Below, one piece after another: positions 1 through 10,455 of a stretch of 64,000 nucleotides of DNA. The stretch lies in assembly GCA_018340375.1 (NCBI GenBank), contig JAFFJZ010000010.1, forward strand, positions 5,704,001-5,768,000, given 5' to 3'. Positions within the stretch are counted from its first letter, which is position 1. Each line of letters starts with the position of its first letter. A model generated the notes under the pieces. That model searched no databases, was not told where the DNA came from, and saw only the letters and a program-made list of their open reading frames with translations. A program made the translations under genes and the position numbers. Source of the stretch: Gonatopus flavifemur. Lineage: Eukaryota; Arthropoda; Insecta; Hymenoptera; Dryinidae.

Positions 1-488
1 ACATCTATCTCCAAATTCACAAGACGCTCCGTAATGATGGTGATCGCAATGCGTAACCTTGATCCAATCGTTCATGGAAACTGTTGTCCAACTCGACGCA
101 AATATATTACTTTTGCATCGAGACAATTTCATTTCAGACGTACGAGATGAATGATATTTCGAGCTTTGAGCTCGTTGATCCAAGGCTTCGAAACTATTCC
201 TTTTCCTGCAGATTCGATGACTTTTGCACTCCTGTCTCGTTCTCACTGTCCGAATCGAATCAAGAACATGGCCTTCCAGGAACAAGGACTCGAAAATCGT
301 GGACTGGAGACGTGATAAGTCTCGAACAAGTTTACCGTAGCCTGATTCCAAACCAAACGAAAAAAAAAAGTAAAGGCGAAGAGAAGGAGAAAAAAGAGAA
401 TCGCAGGATGAGTTGTGGAAACAGTTCACAAAGAATTGAGTCTGATTGATAGATATGATCAATGTATATCAAGGTACGATGAGTGGTT
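1..488. other. Unique sequence, no gene seen
   Basis: I see no recognisable gene here. A 121-codon open frame at 84-449 on the + strand has no recognisable domain and ends in a lysine/glutamate-rich tail. That tail comes from the purine-rich tract at about 360-410, which argues for chance. Confidence 0.5.
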
Positions 489-513
489 TCTCTCTCTCTC
501 TCTCTTTCTCTCG
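489..513. repeat. (CT)n microsatellite
   Basis: A TC dinucleotide run with one TTT interruption. It lies just downstream of a purine-rich tract of the opposite bias at about 360-410. Confidence 0.9.
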
Positions 514-1635
514 AGTCGCAAAAAATGAAAGCGTGATTGACAGTTGTGTTTCCATTATTCAAGGATACATTGGAATCATTCTCCCTAATTTTGGCAGCTA
601 TAATTTTCTCAATTTACACGCAGAGAGATGAATATATACAGACTTACGATACATGTATTTCTTCATCCTCGATTGTTTTAACTGTAAATTTCAATAAATG
701 TATCAAAAGTACGGTTTTGTATCCCCATTAGGAAACCTGCTGTACCCTTGATTCGATGAATAACAACATTTAGCGAGTACCTTGAACGTTTTCAAGTGTA
801 ATATCAACAACACTTATATATCAGGGCTTGGCGAATCACCGGTATGTCCAAATTCAAATTTCTGTATATACATTTCAGAAAGATATTTTAATGTATGCCA
901 AGTGGCGGGGATATACTCGTAATTTGAAACTACAAAGAGAAGAAGAGTACAGCCCCGGGTGACCGGTTTATGCAAAACTCCTGCGACTTTCAAAGTGTTG
1001 AGATTGATACAAAAATGTACGAGATTTCTCATTTCCCGCTGTGATAATGGGACCGAGCTTCATGTGAAACCTCAAAGAAGAAACGGAATTATTAATTACG
1101 ACGCATCTGAATTTATTTGAATTTTACAGAATTGTTTGGTAAAGATAGTCTTTGTGGAATTAAGAATTGAAGTTTTATGATCCAATTAATATGAAAATGA
1201 ATGAGTGGATCTTTGCAATTTTTTGAAAAATATTATTTATGAGCGAGCAAATGTGAATTTATTACACGATGTATAACGAGTTTATAAAATTCGAAACGCC
1301 TTAGGTTTCTACGATGAAGCAGTTGTGATTCTTCATACCAGAACGAGGAGACAAATCCCTGCGAGTTTATGAAATTCATCGTCGAGGACCATGGAGTCCT
1401 TCGAGAAATGGACAAAATTTTTTTTCTAATCAACTAAGCAGTTAATACAAATTTTAAATCCACAGTGATGAAGTAGATGAATTACTAAAATTGAAACTGC
1501 AAGAATGAAATGCTTGGAATGATTCCTCAGAATTATGCAAACCATTATAAACATATTAACCTACAAATGTTAATAATGTTTTCAACCTATTTCCTCATGT
1601 TTAGGAATATGTTTTGGACTTTGGATGGATATTGA
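514..1635. other. Unique sequence, no gene seen
   Basis: I see no coding, RNA or repeat signal here. Only short open frames occur, and none resembles a known domain. Confidence 0.45.
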
Positions 1636-1805
1636 TACTGTAGAAAATGTCTATGGGAAAATTCCTATATATTCATGTAAAGTAATTAACACATACATGC
1701 GTTAGAAATTTTCCGAACTTGTCCGGAAATTTACTGTGAAATGTTGGGAAAAATCCCATGGAGTTTGGAATTTTCAGATAAATTTTCCGATTATTTTTTA
1801 CAGCA
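1636..1805 (-). mobile_element. CACTGTA-ended element, copy A1
   Basis: This is the reverse complement of the element at 11354-11608. Shared blocks are TTTTCCGATTATTTTTTACA at the right end, a central TCCGGAAATTTACTG-like segment, and a left end reading ACTGTAGAAAATG. The termini are imperfect inverted repeats (ACTGTAGAAAA against GCTGTAAAAAA). There is no coding capacity, so it is a non-autonomous DNA element. The superfamily is not determined. Confidence 0.7.
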
Positions 1806-1842
1806 TACAGCCAAATCCTAGCAGTGCACGCTGACAATGGAG

Positions 1843-2230
1843 TATAGTTTGGGGCAAGACTGACTGCCAAGCCTTGGCAATCTTTGTAGAGTCAATATTG
1901 ATTAAAAAATGATAAAATGATGCACCATGATTGGGAATTAGTGAATTGGTTTCGTGAATTTATGATTGTCTCAGCATTCGTTCAGGCCTGGGGCAAGCTA
2001 TCGCCAATCCTGGGCCAATATAGACTGGATTAAATATATGAGTGTTGCACCAAGCATTGTCAATAGCTAGACGCAATCTTGACCGCGATCGTCAATCTTG
2101 GCCCAAGCTTGGTCCATCGTTTCACCAATGTTTGTGAACCCCACAGTTGCACCTTCCTAATGTCGAAAATTGGCCAATCTTAAGCTACGTTGCGCCACCT
2201 TAGAACCGATAGTCAATTTTTATGTGAGTT
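1843..2230 (+). mobile_element. TTGGC-motif array element, T1
   Basis: The stretch is packed with degenerate copies of the words CTTGGCCCAAG, GCCAATC and TTGGGCCAA on both strands. The right edge near 2205-2230 (GATAGTCAATTTTTATGTGAG) resembles the right terminus of the larger relative at 21451-22757 (AATCGTCAATTTTCACCTG). It is probably a diverged or partial copy of the same non-autonomous family. The left boundary is uncertain. Confidence 0.5.
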
Positions 2231-2371
2231 ATTGTTATATATTCGAAATTTTGTCCATTTTTTAATGTCCCATGGCCCTTAAGTCAAATTTGTGGTTTGA
2301 ACTTGGGATGTATTTTCAAATTTCAAACAATATATGACGTTGATTAATGAAATTCTGTTGTTGCTTATAAC

Positions 2372-2850
2372 CCGTAGATAACATGAAGCTCCCACAAACG
2401 TTCAGAATAGATCAACATACATCAGACTAAATCTCCGTTGGAGCTCTAGTTTAGATTCATGAACGTTCAACGAAGGTCTGATGAACGTCACAATGTCCGC
2501 TTCAGAATACTTCCAAGGAAGGTTTATTGAACGTTCATTAAACATTCACCAAAAATTCACTGGAGTTTCAATCTTTCGGTGTAAGATTTTTCCAAAAATG
2601 TTTTCTTTTATCACGAAAAAGAGGATAATAAAGGGGATTATAATCATAATTGTAATTCCCTCTGAAACATACTGGATTGAAGATCAAATGAATCTTCGTA
2701 GAATCTTTAAAGACCGTTCTACGAACCTTTCTTGAAACCATTCTCAAGCGGATATTCCAATGTTCTAAAAGTTGGCTCCAACGGAGCTCCAGGCTGATCT
2801 ATGTTTATCTATTCGGAACGTTCGTCGGAGCTTTATGTTCTCTTCGGGAA
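2372..2850. mobile_element. Inverted-repeat element (MITE-like), 480 bp
   Basis: About 75 bp at the left (2372-2452) match the reverse complement of 2772-2850, including AACATGAAGCTCC against AACATAAAGCTCC and CTCCGTTGGAGC at the inner ends. The interior contains several copies of the palindrome GAACGTTC. A frame of 84 codons lies inside and resembles nothing known. I could not define a target-site duplication, so the superfamily is open. Confidence 0.75.
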
Positions 2851-2851
2851 C

Positions 2852-3498
2852 GAAGAATGATTTGATGTTAATTCTCTTTCCATTTCTCCTGTTACCAAAA
2901 GGAGTTCACAAGATTCTCAGAATACGTACGTTGCCGACTTCTCTCTAGTGATAAAGAAATAGCCTTAAGGTGTTGTTTTCAGAAATCAGATGTCATTCAA
3001 TTCTAATAACTGTAAAGTTTTCCTTTCCCGTAGGAATTCCCGTGACAGATATTGAGTTGTGGTCGGACAGATAGATAAGTGAGTAGAATTTTTCGGATCA
3101 ATATTTATAACTCCAAAGGTAAAAGCCGAATATTTATTTTTATTCCCACAGTATTGAGAAGATTTTGTTTGATCGAATGATTCACAACGTATTTTTTGAT
3201 CATTCAATGTTGAATACTGGAACTGGTTATGTTAATAGCGAGAAAAACATCTCTAATGTTGAATTGAGACGAATTTTGAAACTGTTTACTTTGTTCTCCA
3301 GAATATCGTATACTTTTCCCGGTGACAATTACCGGTGTGGTTTATGGCGAGCAAGTATACAAGAACAACAGATCTATGGAATCTATTATGTCTCCTTTTC
3401 ACACAATTTTCTTATCTTTGTACCAAGCTTTATGACAATCCTACGAAAAAACCCTGCGTGATTCAATGCGTATAATGAATTTTTGAGGTATCTACCCA
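2852..3498. other. Unique sequence, no gene seen
   Basis: Open frames of 73 and 98 codons overlap on opposite strands here and show no domain. I see no repeat or RNA signal. Confidence 0.45.
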
Positions 3499-3663
3499 GT
3501 TGGAAGTTTCCGAAATTCGCGATCTCGTTCGGGGTTCCCCAGGTTGCCGCTTGACAGGATCTTGAAGGAAAGCGCGGGTCCTGGATGGGCACCCGAATGA
3601 TCCCAGTCGGGAATCCAAGTGCGCAGCGAATTTCGTGACCTCGTTCATCCGGGAATTTCCAAC
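3499..3663. mobile_element. Small GC-rich inverted-repeat element
   Basis: The left end GTTGGAAGTTTCCG and the right end CGGGAATTTCCAAC are inverted copies. The words GAAATTCGC and TCTCGTT recur inside both arms in shuffled order. The block is visibly richer in G+C than its flanks. It is probably a MITE; 33018-33040 carries a similar end (AATTTCCAACAGG). Confidence 0.5.
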
Positions 3664-3731
3664 AGGATGCAATGCTAACCTTAATTAGAGCATCTTACGA
3701 TTCTGGCCAAATCTCATCAACTTTTACACGA

Positions 3732-3941
3732 CGCACGGAGAGGATATTTTGTTTGAAATTGCTATCAAAACATACCAATGAGGGACCAGGCTAGCCACAT
3801 GATACCAAGTTCAATTTACTATGAAAAATTTGGAAACAAGTATCAATCTTAGCATTGACGCAGATGATCACAGTATTTTATGGCTCATTTCACGTTACAA
3901 TTTTTCCATAGTAATTTGTAACACAATATTTTCTCCGTGCG
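3732..3941. mobile_element. CGCACGGAGA-ended MITE, 210 bp
   Basis: The left end CGCACGGAGAGGATATT matches the reverse complement of the right end (AATATTTTCTCCGTGCG). The similarity continues for about 35 bp, through a block reading GAAATTGCTAT on one side and CAAATTACTAT on the other. It is non-coding. No unambiguous target duplication is visible. Confidence 0.75.
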
Positions 3942-4799
3942 GTACGTACAAAAGAAAACCTATTCGATACCTGTAAAGCTTGGATCTGTAAATTGCTTGC
4001 TCTAGCTGATCCACTGATTCTCCTCTCTCCCCCATAAACATTGGCAAAACAATATTACTCTCATAAAAATACTATTCAGCTGTCATAGCTGTCTGAAGTA
4101 TAGGGGTATCGGTATTGCGACCATAAGCAGCTGAAAGAATCGTTCCAGGAACATTCCAGATTTGTATGAAGAAATCTAGATTGTTACCAGAACGATCTAC
4201 GTATCGTTACTGCAGCTATCTGTCATGACCACACGTTTTTTTCAGTGAACTCTCCATCACTCGGAGAAATTATGTTAGATAAAAGCTCCCTGCAGCAGGA
4301 CTCGCAGAGCAGACTAGATGCGCTAACATAACAATTTGATACCTTGTTGGAGTGAATGGTTTTTGTGAAGCATATGATAATTTCAGGCCAACTGCCTCAG
4401 GGTTTCCAACACTCGGAATTTTTTCCTTTCCTCTCTTGGAAAATTTTCCACACACGTTTTGGACGTTTGTCAACCGATGATATCTCTATTTTCTTTTTAA
4501 CAAAATATTTCGCACGATACCGCGATCAATTTTCATGGGATCCTTGATGGAAAAGGTTTCACTGGAAAGCTCTGAAATGTGGTCGAAATTCACCATGATA
4601 TAATCTCTTCAATAAACAAATCAACTTCTTATTAGGATGCGAAAATACTTCTGACTAGAAGTTACTGGAATTGTTCCCATATGATTTTTATTTAGTATTA
4701 ATCTTCAAACGATACGTTTGTAATTTATATAGCAATCTGACTATTGATTCGTGAGTTATAGCATTTTGTGTGAAGCAACTTTTGTTATTGAAAAAAAAA
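3942..4799. other. Mostly unique; possible mariner 5' leader at the end
   Basis: I see no gene. From about 4700 to 4799 the sequence leads straight into the mariner transposase start and is probably its 5' untranslated part. I could not find a mariner 5' terminal inverted repeat. A weak AGCTGTCATAGCTG repeat occurs near 4078-4095. Confidence 0.4.
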
Positions 4800-4979
4800 A
4801 TGGTAAAAAATAAACTTCGAGTATTGATAAAGCATTGCTTTTTGATGAAACAAAATCCAGTGGAAACCAAACAATGGCTTGATAAACATTATCCGGACTC
4901 TGCTCCATCGAGACAAATGGTAGAGAAGTGGATTGCTGAATTTAAACGTGTTCGTACCAGCACAAATGACGCAGAGCGG
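4800..4979 (+). pseudogene. mariner transposase, N-terminal fragment
   Basis: Sixty codons from an ATG preceded by an A-run read as the N-terminal DNA-binding region of a mariner-family (Tc1/mariner, DD34D) transposase. The opening has the RVLIKHCFLMKQNP helix, followed by LDKHYPDSAPSRQMVEKWIA and EFKRVRTSTNDAER, which match the usual layout of the first helix-turn-helix. Family members are about 340-350 residues, so this is roughly the first sixth. The similarity stops at 4979, where the SGRP-type hinge would follow, and a different element starts at about 4996. The remaining C-terminal part is at 5957-6177 in another frame. The bulk of the catalytic domain, with the first two catalytic aspartates, is absent, so this copy cannot encode a working enzyme. 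The identification rests on the family pattern, not on a database search. Confidence 0.88.
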
Positions 4980-4995
4980 AAACACACACAAGAAA

Positions 4996-5952
4996 CGTGT
5001 GGAAATTTTTTTGGGCGTCCTGTATTGAATATAGGCCTCATATGGGCTTATATTGGGTATCCAAACTTAGGATGTCCTAACCTTAGCCACTAAGGGGCCT
5101 TGTCGGGTTGCTAATATTTAGCCTGATTTCTCTGACTCATATGGGGCTACGCTGCATTATGAAAATCTAGGCACGCCAACTACAGCCTTAATATGGCCTT
5201 GCAAGGCTTCTCGTATTCTCCCGAAGATCTTGATCTAAGCACACCTGTATACAACCCATGTAGGGCCAAGTTTTCCCCGTTTTGAAAATTTGAATGCACC
5301 CAACTACAGCTTGTATAGGGCTTTGCCTTCATATTAATTCCTTTTTTTTAATATAAACCTACTTTGAAAAGCAAATTTACTGAAATCGTATTGGTAATTT
5401 CGACTTTTTGCGATGTATTGCCCCAAAAAAATATTTCATCCATGATTACTGTGTTCACACTATCGGTGAACAATATCAAAAAATCGGAAAAACATCATCG
5501 TACGGTTAATTCCAAGACTGAATGAGGCTGTTCTGGTTTTTGATACAGTCCGATAATGTATGAACAAAGTAATGTTGGGTGGAATACCCGAATAGAAATT
5601 GGAATTGACTCATTCCAGGCCCTGTTTGGACTCAAGTCGAAGCGGTCTGGGTAGAGATAGAGCCTTGGATAGCTCAATTCTGAATCGAGGAAGCTTCCTC
5701 CTTGCAATATTTATTGAATTCAATGACATTCGCAACAATTTATTATCCTTTTAAAGGTCCCAGTTTCATCGTCTACATTAGCTTCATCATGGGTGTCCTA
5801 CATAGGCCCTAGTTGGGAATACTATGCAGGCCCTGAAGATGAGTGCGTGACAATCCTGTCGAGACCCTATAAGGGTAACCAAAACAGAGCCTGGTATGAA
5901 ACGAGGACGCCTAGTTAGGCCCAAACTGCCGCCAAGAATAGATTTCCACACA
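4996..5952. mobile_element. ATAGGGCC-motif array element (W) inside mariner
   Basis: This 957-bp block separates the two mariner fragments. Its ends are imperfect inverted repeats: CGTGTGGAAATTTTTTTGG at the left, and at the right CCAAGAATAGATTTCCACAC, whose complement reads GTGTGGAAATCTATTCTTGG. Inside, the words CATATGGGC, ATAGGCC, CATAGGCCC and TAGGGCC recur in degenerate form on both strands at 5030-5330 and 5785-5930. An unrelated-looking middle lies at about 5340-5780. There is no open frame of note. The superfamily is unknown. Since the mariner middle is missing, either mariner was already deleted or the insertion came with a deletion. Confidence 0.7.
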
Positions 5953-5956
5953 GGCG

Positions 5957-6177
5957 TATTTTCCAGATTTAGCCCTCAGCGAATTTTTCCTGTTCTCAGG
6001 TCTCAAGAGAATGCTTGCTGGAGAGAAATTCAAGTCCAATGATGAAGTAATCATCGCTGAAACTGAGGCCTATTTTGAACAGGAAGAGAAATCGTACTAT
6101 AAAAGTGGTATCGAGAGGTTGGAAAATCTCTATATACTCGTTGTATCGCCCTCGAAGGCAACTACGTTCAGCAATAA
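5957..6177 (+). pseudogene. mariner transposase, C-terminal fragment (frameshifted)
   Basis: The frame opens with YFPDLALSEFFLF, the region holding the third catalytic acidic residue of the DD34D triad. In the family this position is normally an aspartate (PSD); here it reads glutamate (LSE). It continues as LKRMLAGEKFKSNDEV, AYFEQEEKSYYKSGIERLENLY, the typical C-terminal stretch. At about 6130-6135 the frame shifts within the TATATA run. In the next frame the characteristic RCIALEGNYVQQ ending is followed by TAA at 6175-6177. So this is a decayed C-terminus with a missing middle, a shifted frame and a substituted active-site residue. It is in a different frame from the N-terminal fragment and is certainly non-functional. 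Confidence 0.9.
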
Positions 6178-6240
6178 AATCGAGTTTTGTCAAACGTTTG
6201 TTTCTCCCTTACTTATCCTACGGACATATCGAATGACCTG
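6178..6240 (+). other. Probable mariner 3' UTR and 3' end
   Basis: Mariner elements usually end within some tens of bases after the stop. The stretch ends in GACATATCGAATGACCTG, whose complement (CAGGTCATTCGATATGTC) has the look of a mariner terminal repeat. No matching 5' copy is seen upstream of 4800, so the end is inferred. Confidence 0.3.
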
Positions 6241-6255
6241 GCATTTCGTGTATTC

Positions 6256-6342
6256 GATATTTGAATGGCTACAGAAGCTAAATTTTAGCTCCTACAGCAA
6301 TAACTTCTGTCACCACAGCTAATTTTTAGCTATCCAAATATC
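6256..6342. mobile_element. 87-bp AGCTA-type MITE, copy E1
   Basis: The ends are inverted repeats: GATATTTGAATGGCTA at the left and TAGCTATCCAAATATC at the right. The interior AGCAATAACTTCTGT is found again, reversed, at 58309-58362. It sits just beyond the presumed 3' end of mariner. Confidence 0.7.
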
Positions 6343-7065
6343 AATCGCATCATTTTTTTCCGTGATCCGACACAAGCTGCGTTTGATCTTATGAAGGAAG
6401 AATCGAACACAAAATTTGATAAATTCCCACGTATTCATATTAATTATTGTGCCATACTGAACCACATTTCATTCTCTCAGTATTTAAAAATCCATTATCC
6501 TCACCGTCTATTCGACCTCCTCTCCATTCGTCTATCGTACGCAAAGTATCCACTTGAAATTTTACGGTTCATCTCCATCATTATTCCCATTATTTCACCT
6601 GCTGCCTTCATTTGCTGTGTGTGTAATTTAAATGCTGGAACATAAAATTATCAAATCTATCATAATTTTTACTATGCTTTAAAAATGTGTTCAAGAGAAT
6701 AAATATTCACAGTTAGATAATATTGTTGCAACCATCATGATTTTACATATAATTTGATACAATAAATTCTTCAGGTGTCAGGTTATGTTTCCACGGTGAT
6801 TGATGAACATAATATGTAACTAGATGTATACCTTACCCTGTTCTCATATCAGTAACAGGAAAAAACAATTTCTGGCGCTAGGTAATAAAAACAATATCTG
6901 TAAAACACATTCTTCACGTGTTCCCTGCATGAGAATCGTGTAGTGTGCGAGGGCAAATATGTGCGTAGAAAGTTACCAACATAAAGTGTCTCGGAAGATA
7001 AAATAAATCGTCCGAGTTCTCGAACTGGATTTGTCGCAACTTCTGATCGTAGTTCTGGGACCAAT
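6343..7065. other. Unique sequence, no gene seen
   Basis: An 84-codon frame at 6391-6645 has no recognisable domain. I see nothing else. Confidence 0.4.
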
Positions 7066-7107
7066 ACATATGTATATATATATACATATACTTATATATA
7101 TATATAC
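7066..7107. repeat. (TA)n-rich microsatellite
   Basis: Interrupted TA and TATACA repeats, capable of forming a cruciform. Confidence 0.9.
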
Positions 7108-8270
7108 TCGAAGGTATGTAAATGCGTTATAAAGCGACATAGTAATGCACGAAGAAACTTTATGGATGCTATTAAGCACCGGAGAAGCAGTTAGATGAGA
7201 ACCGATAGAGATGTTGGGCCACCACAACCGTACCAGCAGTCAAAGGTACATTGTAGCCTTTTTCAGAAGCATGAAAGTAGAAGAAAGCCTCGACCCTCGT
7301 GTCAAAGTCAGAGATTCAAGCGAGCATCTTCTCATTTATCCTACGTTCTTTACTACGCTCGCGGTCGGACTGAGTGAACATTAGTCAGGATTAGGATGGT
7401 TTGCGAAGCGAAGGCTCTAATGCGAAATTCGTTAGCACCAAGATGAACAGCCGGCAAAATGCGTGCCAACTGCGAGCAGGGGACGATGAATAAAAAGCAT
7501 GGTAAACTTATTCGGGGGGATTAATAAACATTACAGATCCACAGAAAAACGAAAAATTAGAACATTACAAAATTTTATACCGAGTCTGATCAAAGTTTAT
7601 ATATTTCAATAACTTTATTGTATCAATTGTGCGAGAATTTGTAAAAAACTCTAAAATCTCTCTTCAAATATCGTACAACCGAGGTGGTCTCTCTGATTAT
7701 CGAGTTTCACCGCATTTGCTAACAACTCGTGAACTCTTGATAATTTTTTTTCTTCTCGCTCCTCTTTTATTCCCATTCAAGTAAAAATATCATCTTCGAG
7801 TGGAATGAATTCACGGTAAAGAAAACTGGGGACAACACAAAATGCCTTGCGGAAACATTCTTTATGACAGAAAAATATTTATAACCACACTTTGGTCTCT
7901 GTTAAAATCCAAAGGTGGGCTCTTGTCCTGTCTTAAATTCGATTCAGGTCATCTTATGCAAAGCAGAAGTGAGCATGTACTGGCTTTGCATAGCATTCGA
8001 GACTCGTGGCACTTGCTCGGCAACTCATATACATGCATATGAGATGTGAATTTTAACTGAAATTGTTCAGACCGATGATAGTTATATTTTCAATTGCTTT
8101 CAATACCAGGGAATCGATGCAGCTTAATGGATAGCGGGAGGTTTAATGGAAAGTGAAATTGCATTTTATTTGAACATCGTCATCGATTCGTTTAATTCCT
8201 GAATTACGTTCCATAAAGGTTTCGGAGCTATAAAAGAACTTTAATATGCACCTATTTTTCATGAAAATCA
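7108..8270. other. Unique sequence, no gene seen
   Basis: Only short frames without domains. The stretch contains no repeat that I can match elsewhere in the window. Confidence 0.4.
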
Positions 8271-8274
8271 ATTT

Positions 8275-8560
8275 TTCAAATTCCTCCTGTTTCTCCCTTG
8301 AGTTGTGTTTTTTTCTGCTCTTGATGTTTTTGTTTTCATTTATTTTTCTCTTGATGTGCCAATCCCATATCTCTCTCAAGTTATCCGTCCTTTGTTCGCC
8401 TAATTGTTGTGCTTTCTTCCGTCTGCCTTCCTCACTCTCTTGTTACTTCTGTATTTCGTGCTGGTTTTCTACTTTTTTTTTCCCCCTGTTGCGTACATCT
8501 CATCTGCTCTCTACCTTCTGCCCTTCAACTTCATCTTCTAGTGTATTATAAACCCATGTT
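8275..8560 (+). repeat. Pyrimidine-rich tract
   Basis: There is a strong C/T bias on the + strand over almost 300 bases (runs such as TTTTTTTTCCCCCTG and CTCTCTTG). The bias makes long stop-free frames (up to about 101 codons) that look like low-complexity Phe/Ser/Leu peptides and should not be taken as genes. Confidence 0.7.
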
Positions 8561-8990
8561 CTTTATTATGATTGTCTCCCTTCTTACCTTACTTTGATTC
8601 ATTTCCATTGTGCGCCCGACCGCCTCTGTTCTTGTTTTCTTTAATGTCGGTGCATATTTTTTGTACGACCTCTTATTATGATTTCATTGATATTTCCGTG
8701 AATTATGTATTACTTATGTACATTAAAAATTCTCAGTATTCTCAATGTCTCAGTAATATTTCTAGAATATTACAATATCTCGCTCAGAACATTCTGTGTG
8801 AAATACTTATACAAGATTCTATAGATATCGCAGATACGATATTTCGTTGAAAATGTTCTGAGAATCTTCCTAATGGAACATTGCACACATAACGATCTGT
8901 AATATTTTGAAAATCTGCGATGGGGAATATGCTAAATTTGTCGCAAATGAGATATTCTGAAAATATGACAGTAGCAATATTTTATGCAGC
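8561..8990. repeat. Diverged TTCTGA/AATATT repeat sequence
   Basis: From about 8738 the sequence carries words (AGAATATTACAATAT, GAACATTCTG) in the style of the H repeats at 9690-9907 and 44329-44446. It is probably an old copy or the left part of the same composite. Boundaries are unclear. Confidence 0.35.
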
Positions 8991-8991
8991 A

Positions 8992-9417
8992 AAATCCATT
9001 TTCATACACCTGATCCAGGACTTGGTAAGATTTACAATCCAAGATCGAAAAAAACGCCCCTCCTACGACCTATTCACTTTCCATTTCTGAATCGATTGGT
9101 CAATATACCACGGAAACAAATTTTTGAAAGTTTCTCATCAATTTGTTCCAGCACTTGGTGAATTTTGGAAGTGCACTTTTCAAGAAACACTCCCCTCAAG
9201 TGCTAATCATTCTGCATTTCAAAAGATTATGAATCGATTAGTCTATATCCCACGGCAACGAATTTTCAAAGTTTTTCCATCGATTTTACTCAGCCCTTTG
9301 TAAAATTTCAAAGTCGAGGTCGAAAAACACCTCTCTCCCACGACCTACTGATTTTTTGTGTCAGAAGATTCTGAATCGATTGTTCTTTATTTCACGGAAA
9401 TGAATTCTTCAAACTCC
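8992..9417. repeat. Tandem array, three 142-bp units
   Basis: The word GAATCGATT recurs with starts at 9089, 9231 and 9373, exactly 142 bp apart both times. Around it the units share a (T/C)CCACGG(A/C)AACGAATTT-like end, a central CACTCCC(C/T)/CCTACGACCTA segment and a CTTGGTRAATTTT-like segment. The units are well diverged in sequence but have kept their length. A tRNA-like sequence starts about 40 bp after the last unit. Confidence 0.85.
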
Positions 9418-9458
9418 CATCACGATGATCACAATAAATAGCACTTTGAGAGTGATGG

Positions 9459-9540
9459 CGTCATCTCGGAGATTAGCTGAAGTGATAGAAACCTTGACTC
9501 TCACTCGCCGAACCCGGGTTCAATCCCCACTGGGGGAAAT
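9459..9540 (+). repeat. tRNA-like sequence S1 (SINE or tRNA relic)
   Basis: An A-box-like TAGCTGAAGTGATAG at 9474-9488 and a B-box GGTTCAATCCC at 9517-9527 lie in the right order and spacing (43 bp between starts). CCACTGGGGG closes the T-arm. The acceptor stem does not pair properly, so this is a tRNA-derived repeat, not a working tRNA. Four more such sequences occur in the window. Confidence 0.65.
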
Positions 9541-9689
9541 TTCTAATAATCGACTTCGGAGCAGGTTTTCTTCCACTCAAAGTGATTCTGGCCAAGCTCA
9601 TTCAACATTTGTAGAAGTAAATTCTGAAGACATTTTTTTTAACCCAAAGTAATATTTTGTTAGCTTTTTAACATATGTGATTGTGACAT

Positions 9690-9907
9690 TTTTTTCCGTA
9701 CAGAATATCGCTGAAATGATCACAACAATATTTCAGGGTGTCTTCAGGATGTTATCTCAATGATTTCAACAATGTTTCAGAATATCTCCAGAATGTTACG
9801 ACATCCTGCAGACATTCTGACAAGCTTCTTGAGATGTTTTCCAGAATATTACACATTCCAAATATAATATTCTGACAACATTGCTGGGACATTCGGTGCT
9901 GTGTGGG
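9690..9907. mobile_element. CCCACA-ended repeat, H1 (right part)
   Basis: The right end reads CATTCGGTGCTGTGTGGG; its complement CCCACACAGCACCGAATG matches the ends of the copies at 44329-44446 and 10456-10564. The interior is an array of degenerate TTCAGAATAT, TCCAGAATGTTAC and ACATTCTGAC words. The left boundary was not found. Confidence 0.5.
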
Positions 9908-9909
9908 TC

Positions 9910-10455
9910 ATGAATATGAATTATTCTGAAAATGGCTGAACAGAGTACATCAACAGTGAAGAATTTTAACTACGTAAGGGTGAACGGGGTGGTTAGGCGG
10001 TTTCTCCGAACAGGATCTCATAAATCGAAAACTAATTGCAGGGAAATGGTAATTGATACACCGTACTTGTATTGGAAGCAATTAATCGGTACAGAAATTA
10101 AAAAATCCTACTATTCCAGTTCAGCAGAAATGAGATTATTTGCACGACATCTGGCATTCTTGTCTATGGACGAGATAAAGGTTTGATTGAAAATTCTGAA
10201 AATATCTTATTGTACAAGGACGGGAAAATTCCAATGCATCTGTTTTGGAAAATTTTCGGAGTCCTGATACTGAAATATTCTAGTAGAGGTATCAAAAAAT
10301 CATTGCCGGAGATATACAAGTTAGAAACATTTAATATCACACAGTAATTTTGCGTGTTCTTTGTGTTAAAAGATCATTAAGGAACCTTGTGACTCATGTA
10401 AATCGGAAGAAAGTCATATGGTACTTAACAGGGTTTGAACGTATATCCCTACCAC
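9910..10455. other. Unique sequence, no gene seen
   Basis: An 84-codon frame at 9932-10186 begins right after H1 and has no known domain. Nothing else is evident. Confidence 0.4.

Noticed and set aside
8246..8597. A 101-codon Phe/Ser/Leu-rich frame resembling a membrane peptide
   Set aside because: Caused by the pyrimidine-rich tract; low complexity and no domain.
9690..9907. The regularly repeated TTCAGAAT words as a possible CRISPR array
   Set aside because: Repeat units are short, degenerate and irregularly spaced, with no cas genes, and the window looks eukaryotic.
9932..10186. An 84-codon frame next to repeat H1 as a possible transposon protein
   Set aside because: No similarity to any transposase or reverse-transcriptase motif that I know.
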